Assembly (NCBI GenBank): GCA_051294375.1
Contig: CM119270.1
Span: forward strand, 22,005,897 to 22,069,896
Length of the DNA stretch: 64,000 nucleotides
Direction of reading: 5' to 3'
Source: Paraspadella gotoi
Taxonomy: Eukaryota; Chaetognatha
In this document: positions 59,435 through 64,000 of the stretch, in pieces
Layout of the letters: the number at the start of each line of letters is the position of its first letter
Numbering within the stretch: position 1 is the first letter of the stretch
The notes under the pieces: generated by a model
Database searches by the model: none
Told to the model about the DNA's origin: nothing
The model's input: the letters and a program-made list of their open reading frames with translations, nothing else
Made by a program: the position numbers and the translations under genes

Positions 59435-60270
59435 CATGGTGACAATTTTACAAGCGCCGGTAGAAATACGCTATCATTTGCAAACCAGTGGTTATTTCAT
59501 TGATTTTAAAAATTAGTTGAGTAGAACAATTTTTAAAAAAAAATTTTAGCTCTTTTTTAAACAAAGTATTTATTAAGATATTAACAATATTAATATCCTC
59601 AGAAAGCCCTTAAAAAAATGAAGAGAATGATATACTTATGAAAGCTCTAACATAAAAATTAAGCTGCCCAGCCTTGGTTCAATTAAGAGAGTCAAAAGTT
59701 AATTATCTAAAATTTCAAATCTTTTTTTAAAATATATGACCTGATTAAATTATTATAACAAAATATTATTATTTATATAAGTATCATGAAAGAGCCTGAA
59801 AAAAGGAGATTTAAGATAGCCAATCACAATTTGATAAAAATCTTAAATTCACCCTCCAGCTATTGATTTTTAGAAAGATGTCTTGTTTTTGAGTATCCTA
59901 ATTAAATTAAAGCTGGGCCGGTTAAATTTTATACTACAGTATTTGCAAGTATGTCATTCTCTTTAGATTTGAAAGGGCTTTCAGAAAATAATAATAATAT
60001 TATTATTTTATTTTAAATTTCTACAGAAAACTTACTGAAAGTAAGAAAAAAAAATTGAATCTAAAAAAGTGAGTTAGAAAATGAAACCCGATTTTACAAG
60101 CAAACTTTCTCCACTCATTGCCAAGGCATATCTTAACTTATCAATATAAAATTTGAACACATAAATGACTTTAATATATTCTACTCAACTAATTTTTAAA
60201 ATCAAAGAAATAACCACTGGTTTGCAAATGACAGCGTATTTCTACCGGCGCTTGTAAAATTGTCATCATG
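59435..60270. mobile_element. 836-bp fully palindromic TA-flanked element
   Basis: Ends CATGGTGACAATTTTACAAG and, in reverse complement, CATGATGACAATTTTACAAG, with about 92 bp of inverted terminus and about four mismatches. The complementarity continues, more diverged, across the whole interior (for example the AGAAAGCCCTT...AGAGAATGATATACTT arm near 59600 against its partner near 59950). TA flanks both sides, as in Tc1/mariner-type integration. No transposase frame. Confidence 0.85.
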
Positions 60271-60277
60271 TAAGTGT

Positions 60278-60612
60278 AGATGGGTGAGTTGAAATGAGGT
60301 TGGGTGAAGTGAGTTGAAATGAGGTTGGGTGAAGTGAGTTAAAATGAGGATGGGTGAAGTGAGTTGAAATGAGGATGGGTGAAGTGAGTTGGAATGAGGT
60401 TGGGTGAAGTGAGTTGAAGTGAGGTTGGGTGAAGTGAGTTAAAATGAGGATGGGTGAAGTGAGTTGAAATGAGGTTGGGTGAAGTGAGTTGAAGGGAGGT
60501 TGGGTGAAGTGAGTTAAAATGAGGATGGGTGAAGTTTTATGAAATGAGGATGGGTCAAGTGAGTTGAAATGAGGTTGGGTGAAGTAAGTTGAAATGAGGA
60601 TGGGTGAAGTGA
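60278..60612 (+). repeat. 25-bp minisatellite
   Basis: About 13-14 copies of GGGTGAAGTGAGTTGAAATG plus AGGTT/AGGAT. Confidence 0.9.
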
Positions 60613-60876
60613 GATGTTTTTAGGGTAAGGTCAAATCATTAAAGGTAAGTTGACGGGCTTTAATTTCCCAGATTAACGCATTTCTTTTTAAATTCTTAAT
60701 TAAGTTCACTTTGAAGTTTGAAGATTTGGTTTTAGTTAAGGAATATGGGTTAGGGATTAGGTTTAAGGATACCCGTATCCGATCGAAATCAAATGCTAAT
60801 ATATTATAGTATTTGATAATATTTAAGTATTTTATAATAGTAAAGTATTTAGCGAAATCGGTTTTTGAATTTGTAG

Positions 60877-60878
60877 CG

Positions 60879-60912
<34 letters not shown>

Positions 60913-60962
60913 TTCAGATTACGAGTCCCAAGAGACGTTTATTCAAGGTGGCGCTGCTTTAA
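60877..60962 (+). CDS. possible terminal exon with Asp run
   Basis: After GTTTTTGAATTTGTAG the frame opens with an Asp run (GAC repeat) and then VQITSPKRRLFKVALL to TAA at 60960-60962. The non-repetitive tail is protein-like, but no partner exon is established and an AATAAA is not obvious nearby. Confidence 0.25.
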
Positions 60963-60974
60963 CTCGATTGAAAC

Positions 60975-61320
60975 ATCTCCTCTTCCTCCTCTTCCTCCTC
61001 CTCTTCCTTTCCTCCTCCTACTTTTTTTTTCTCCTACCCTTCCTCTCAACCTCTCGCCTCCCTTCCTCACTTCCCTTCCTCCCTCTCTCCTCCCTTTTTC
61101 TCCCTCTTCTCCCCTTCACTCCCTCTCTCCTCCCTTTCTCACTCTCTCCTCCCTTCCTCCCTCTCTCCTCCCTTCCCTCCCTCTCCTTTCCTTCCTCTCT
61201 CCTCCCTCACTCCTACCTTCCCTCCCTCTTCTCCTCCTTCCTCCCTCTCTCCTCTTTCGCTCCTCCCTTCTTCCCTCACTTCCCCTCTCTAACGATCCTC
61301 TCCTTCTTTCTTCCTTCGAG
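60975..61320. repeat. CTCC/CTTCC pyrimidine tract
   Basis: About 340 bp, built on CTCCCTCTCTCCTCCCTT-like units. Frames are artefacts. Confidence 0.9.
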
Positions 61321-61524
61321 CGCAAAACCCAATGGGCGATAAAATATTTGGTTTCGCGAGGGGATGTGGGTAAAAGGGTCGGGTTGTGGGCAAAGTTGTG
61401 GTTGAATGCGTTGTGGATTGTGGAAGGTCATGATAATGTCGTGGGAGTGGTCGTCGGTCAGTAAACGAACTGAGGAAATTGTAGTCGGGCATTTCAACAT
61501 GTTCACCTCGCCGATATGACTCAT

Positions 61525-61590
61525 TGACTAATACCGTCATCTCATAACCACCAAGTCCCGGGATCGATCCCCAATGATGTCTACCCTGTT
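61525..61590 (+). mobile_element. tRNA-like SINE fragment, second copy
   Basis: GACTAATACCGTCATC then AAGTCCCGGGATCGATCCCC, parallel to 5300-5330. B-box-like core only. Confidence 0.4.
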
Positions 61591-61945
61591 GGAAACGTGA
61601 CGGTGGCCGTAAACAGCATTCCGTTGAATAAAAGTCAATGAATTTTTTTTCGAACGAGACCCATGATTTGGTTTCTTTTCAAAAATTTGTTCAGATTCAA
61701 CATTTATTTGTTCAAATCTTTCAAATCTCTCGAATGGCTTTCCAGCCTCGAAAAAAAAATAATATTTTTATATAATCTATTGATACTCAATATTTATTTA
61801 AACTCCTTGGGTGATAACATTTTATTTTTTTCCTTTTTCTTTAAATTCCAATTTTCTTTCGTTTTATCTCTTTAAAATTTTTCTTTGTCTCTTTTCTCCT
61901 TTTAAATTTCATTTTCAAAATTATGATCAATATTTTCGAACGCAA
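61591..61945. other. no gene seen
   Basis: T-rich unique DNA. Confidence 0.5.
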
Positions 61946-61950
61946 AACCT

Positions 61951-62061
<111 letters not shown>

Positions 62062-62289
62062 GATTTTGTTTATCTCTCTTAATTGTCCCATCTCATTTTT
62101 TTTCTTTTCTTTCTTTTTCTTTTTTCCTCGAATTTTTTATCATTTCCTTTTTTTTATTTCCTTTTCCTCAGTATTTCTTTTTCTTTCCTTTTCTTCTTTC
62201 TTCTTTCTTTTTTATTCTTTTCTTCCTCCTTTTTTCTTTCCTTTATTCAGGATGGAAGGCGTTATTAAATTTCACTCCCACCGTTGACA

Positions 62290-62660
62290 AAGCTATCTCA
62301 AGAGAGGGATTAGTGACATACAGGATAAGAGATGGAAAAATGACGGGAGCGTGAGACAAATTAGAGAGACGAACGAGAACGAGAGAGAGACGAGAGGAGA
62401 GTAGAGAGAGAGACGAGAGAGGACGATGGGCAGAGAGAGGGATAGGTGAAATAAGGTATAAGCGAGGAAAAATACGGAGAGTGAGACAGAGAGAAGGAGG
62501 AGAAGAGAGACGTGATGAGAGAGAATGAGAGAGATGAGAGCAGCAGGAACCGAGATGAGAGAGAGAGAGAGAGAGAGAAAGGGAGACAGCGTGAGAGAGA
62601 GTGAAAGATAATGTTTTGGGAAAAGCAAAAATGTGAGAAAGGAAGGGACAGATGGACGGA
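62290..62660. repeat. imperfect GA-rich tract
   Basis: GAGAGA mixed with ACGAG and GGAGA. The minus-strand Ser/Leu frame is an artefact. Confidence 0.8.
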
Positions 62661-62928
62661 TTATTTTCACAGAAAAGAAAAAAAAATCACAGTTTTCGTT
62701 TTTTAATTTTTTTTTCTCGAAAAACTATTTTGTTAAAAAAAAATTCATTTAAAATTATTTTTTATATTTAATTAAAGAGATTTAGGTTTAAGGTAAGAAA
62801 TTAAAGCTAAAATTATGAATCGCTTAAAAGCACCATTTTCGAAAATTGCCGAACATCGAACAAAAGATTCAGATTGATCCAAAAATTATGATGATCATAA
62901 AAGAATTTCCTTTTCTTCTTCGATTTGG

Positions 62929-63043
<115 letters not shown>

Positions 63044-63135
63044 GCTGCCCCAAGAGCCATAAAATCCAGTTCAGCCTCCCCTTAGGTTTTCGTTGGTCTG
63101 GAATTTTAAAGTGATTTATTTCCTTTGAGCCACAG

Positions 63136-63223
63136 AGATTTCAATAAGAATCGGCCAGCGAGCGAACCGGAACCAATCGACGGAGAACACCTTGTTATTT
63201 CCCCCCCTTCGCCGCGATACCGG
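63136..63223 (+). CDS. possible exon, unknown protein
   Basis: TTATTTCCTTTGAGCCACAG|A precedes a frame reading DFNKNRPASEPEPIDGEH then LVISPPSPRYR, ending at CCGG|GTTTGT (weak donor). The composition is protein-like and GC-rich against AT-rich flanks. Start phase 2, end phase 0. No family recognised. Confidence 0.3.
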
Positions 63224-63239
63224 GTTTGTTTACTCAATC

Positions 63240-63660
63240 CCCACGGATTTTGTAATTATTTTTCTTTTTTTTATAATTTCGCTGAGATATTTGCCTTTTT
63301 TGTTTATAATTCCAATTTAATCCGGTTTGTTTGAATAAGTTAGACGATTTAATATTCAGAAGCTTGACATAAAAATTTAAATTATGGAAAATTTATAAAA
63401 ATATGCATTGAATTTGATTTTCAGGAAAAGGAATTAAAAAAAAATAATGTAATTTGTTGAACACATAGTTAACATTGTAAATACAGACTTAAGTAGGGAA
63501 TTTTAAATATTTCATTTGATTAATATCATAAATACTATAATCTTGAAACCAAAGAAAAAGATTAAGTAAAAATATTTTAAATTTTGTTGAACTAAGCATC
63601 AGGTTTTTGCTCCGTGAGGGATTAAAAATATGTGTGGGATTATAAATATAATTACGTGAG
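63240..63660. other. no gene seen
   Basis: AT-rich unique DNA. Confidence 0.5.
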
Positions 63661-63662
63661 AG

Positions 63663-63665
<3 letters not shown>

Positions 63666-63756
<91 letters not shown>
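63666..63756. repeat. (GA)n microsatellite
   Basis: Pure GA run, followed by A-rich DNA to the window end. Confidence 0.95.
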
Positions 63757-63758
<2 letters not shown>

Positions 63759-64000
63759 GTAGTGTTAAAAAAGAAAAAGCCTTGAAATCAGTTCTCAATT
63801 TTTTGTTAAGAGAAAAAAAAGAATAAAAAAAGAGAAGAAAGAAACAGTTTAAAAAAGAAAAGAAACTAAATACACTAAAGCATAAAAAGACAAAAAAAAA
63901 AATTAGAAATAGAAGCAAAGTATTTCACGGTTTAGTTCACTTTTTAATTCTTTTTCAGTTTTTATTTTAAGGTTGCGATTTTATTTTCTTTTTGTCGGGC

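Overview
This is a eukaryotic, almost certainly animal (metazoan) nuclear scaffold. The evidence is a two-exon glycosyltransferase gene with a GT-AG intron, very many long microsatellites (GA/CT runs of 40-130 bp, GAC/GTC triplets, GACG, GATA, GATT and CTTT tetramers), several DNA-transposon relics with terminal inverted repeats, and N-filled scaffold gaps. The fucosyltransferase type and the repeat load would suit an arthropod such as a crustacean, but I cannot name a species. Nothing looks bacterial: there are no operons, CRISPR arrays or rRNA.

Layout. 1-16 kb: gene-poor microsatellite desert. It holds a possible terminal exon (7.7 kb), a family of small hairpin-ended mobile elements (2.4, 4.4, 8.0 and 8.2 kb), a tRNA-like SINE trace (5.3 kb) and a probable false duplication (11.1-12.2 kb versus 12.3-13.7 kb). 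16.2-17.9 kb: a 201-bp near-perfect foldback element and, 19 bp on, a 1.4-kb element with 27-bp inverted termini. 17.9-20.0 kb: the one gene I am confident of, an alpha-1,3-fucosyltransferase (GT10) of 362 residues. 20-29 kb: pyrimidine tracts and several minisatellites. 29-33.2 kb: candidate exons rich in Asp/Thr/Glu runs and a 2-kb element with 15-bp inverted termini.

34.9-57.5 kb is one enormous imperfect inverted repeat centred near 48.5 kb. The right arm (48.7-57.5 kb) has intact tandem repeats, a nested hAT-like transposon and phase-compatible splice-bounded exons. The left arm (34.9-48.25 kb) is a collinear reverse complement of it, peppered with substitutions and insertions and about 1.5 times longer. 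I read this as a fold-back (for example missed-adapter) long read left unpolished in the assembly, so nothing in the left arm should be annotated as a gene.

50.8-58.3 kb (right arm and beyond) carries a plausible plus-strand gene of unknown function. Most of its exons begin and end in phase 1, and it includes a Lys-Ser-Gly-rich repeat exon and a last exon built on a 10-residue (30-bp) unit that also creates eight CCAAT boxes. 59.4-60.3 kb is an 836-bp fully palindromic TA-flanked element. The rest is microsatellite and pyrimidine-tract DNA with a few weak exon candidates (59.39, 60.88 and 63.14 kb).

The most interesting biology is the hairpin-ended element family. Two subfamilies share the block before the hairpin, but their hairpin stems differ completely in sequence while still pairing, with at least one compensatory change between copies.
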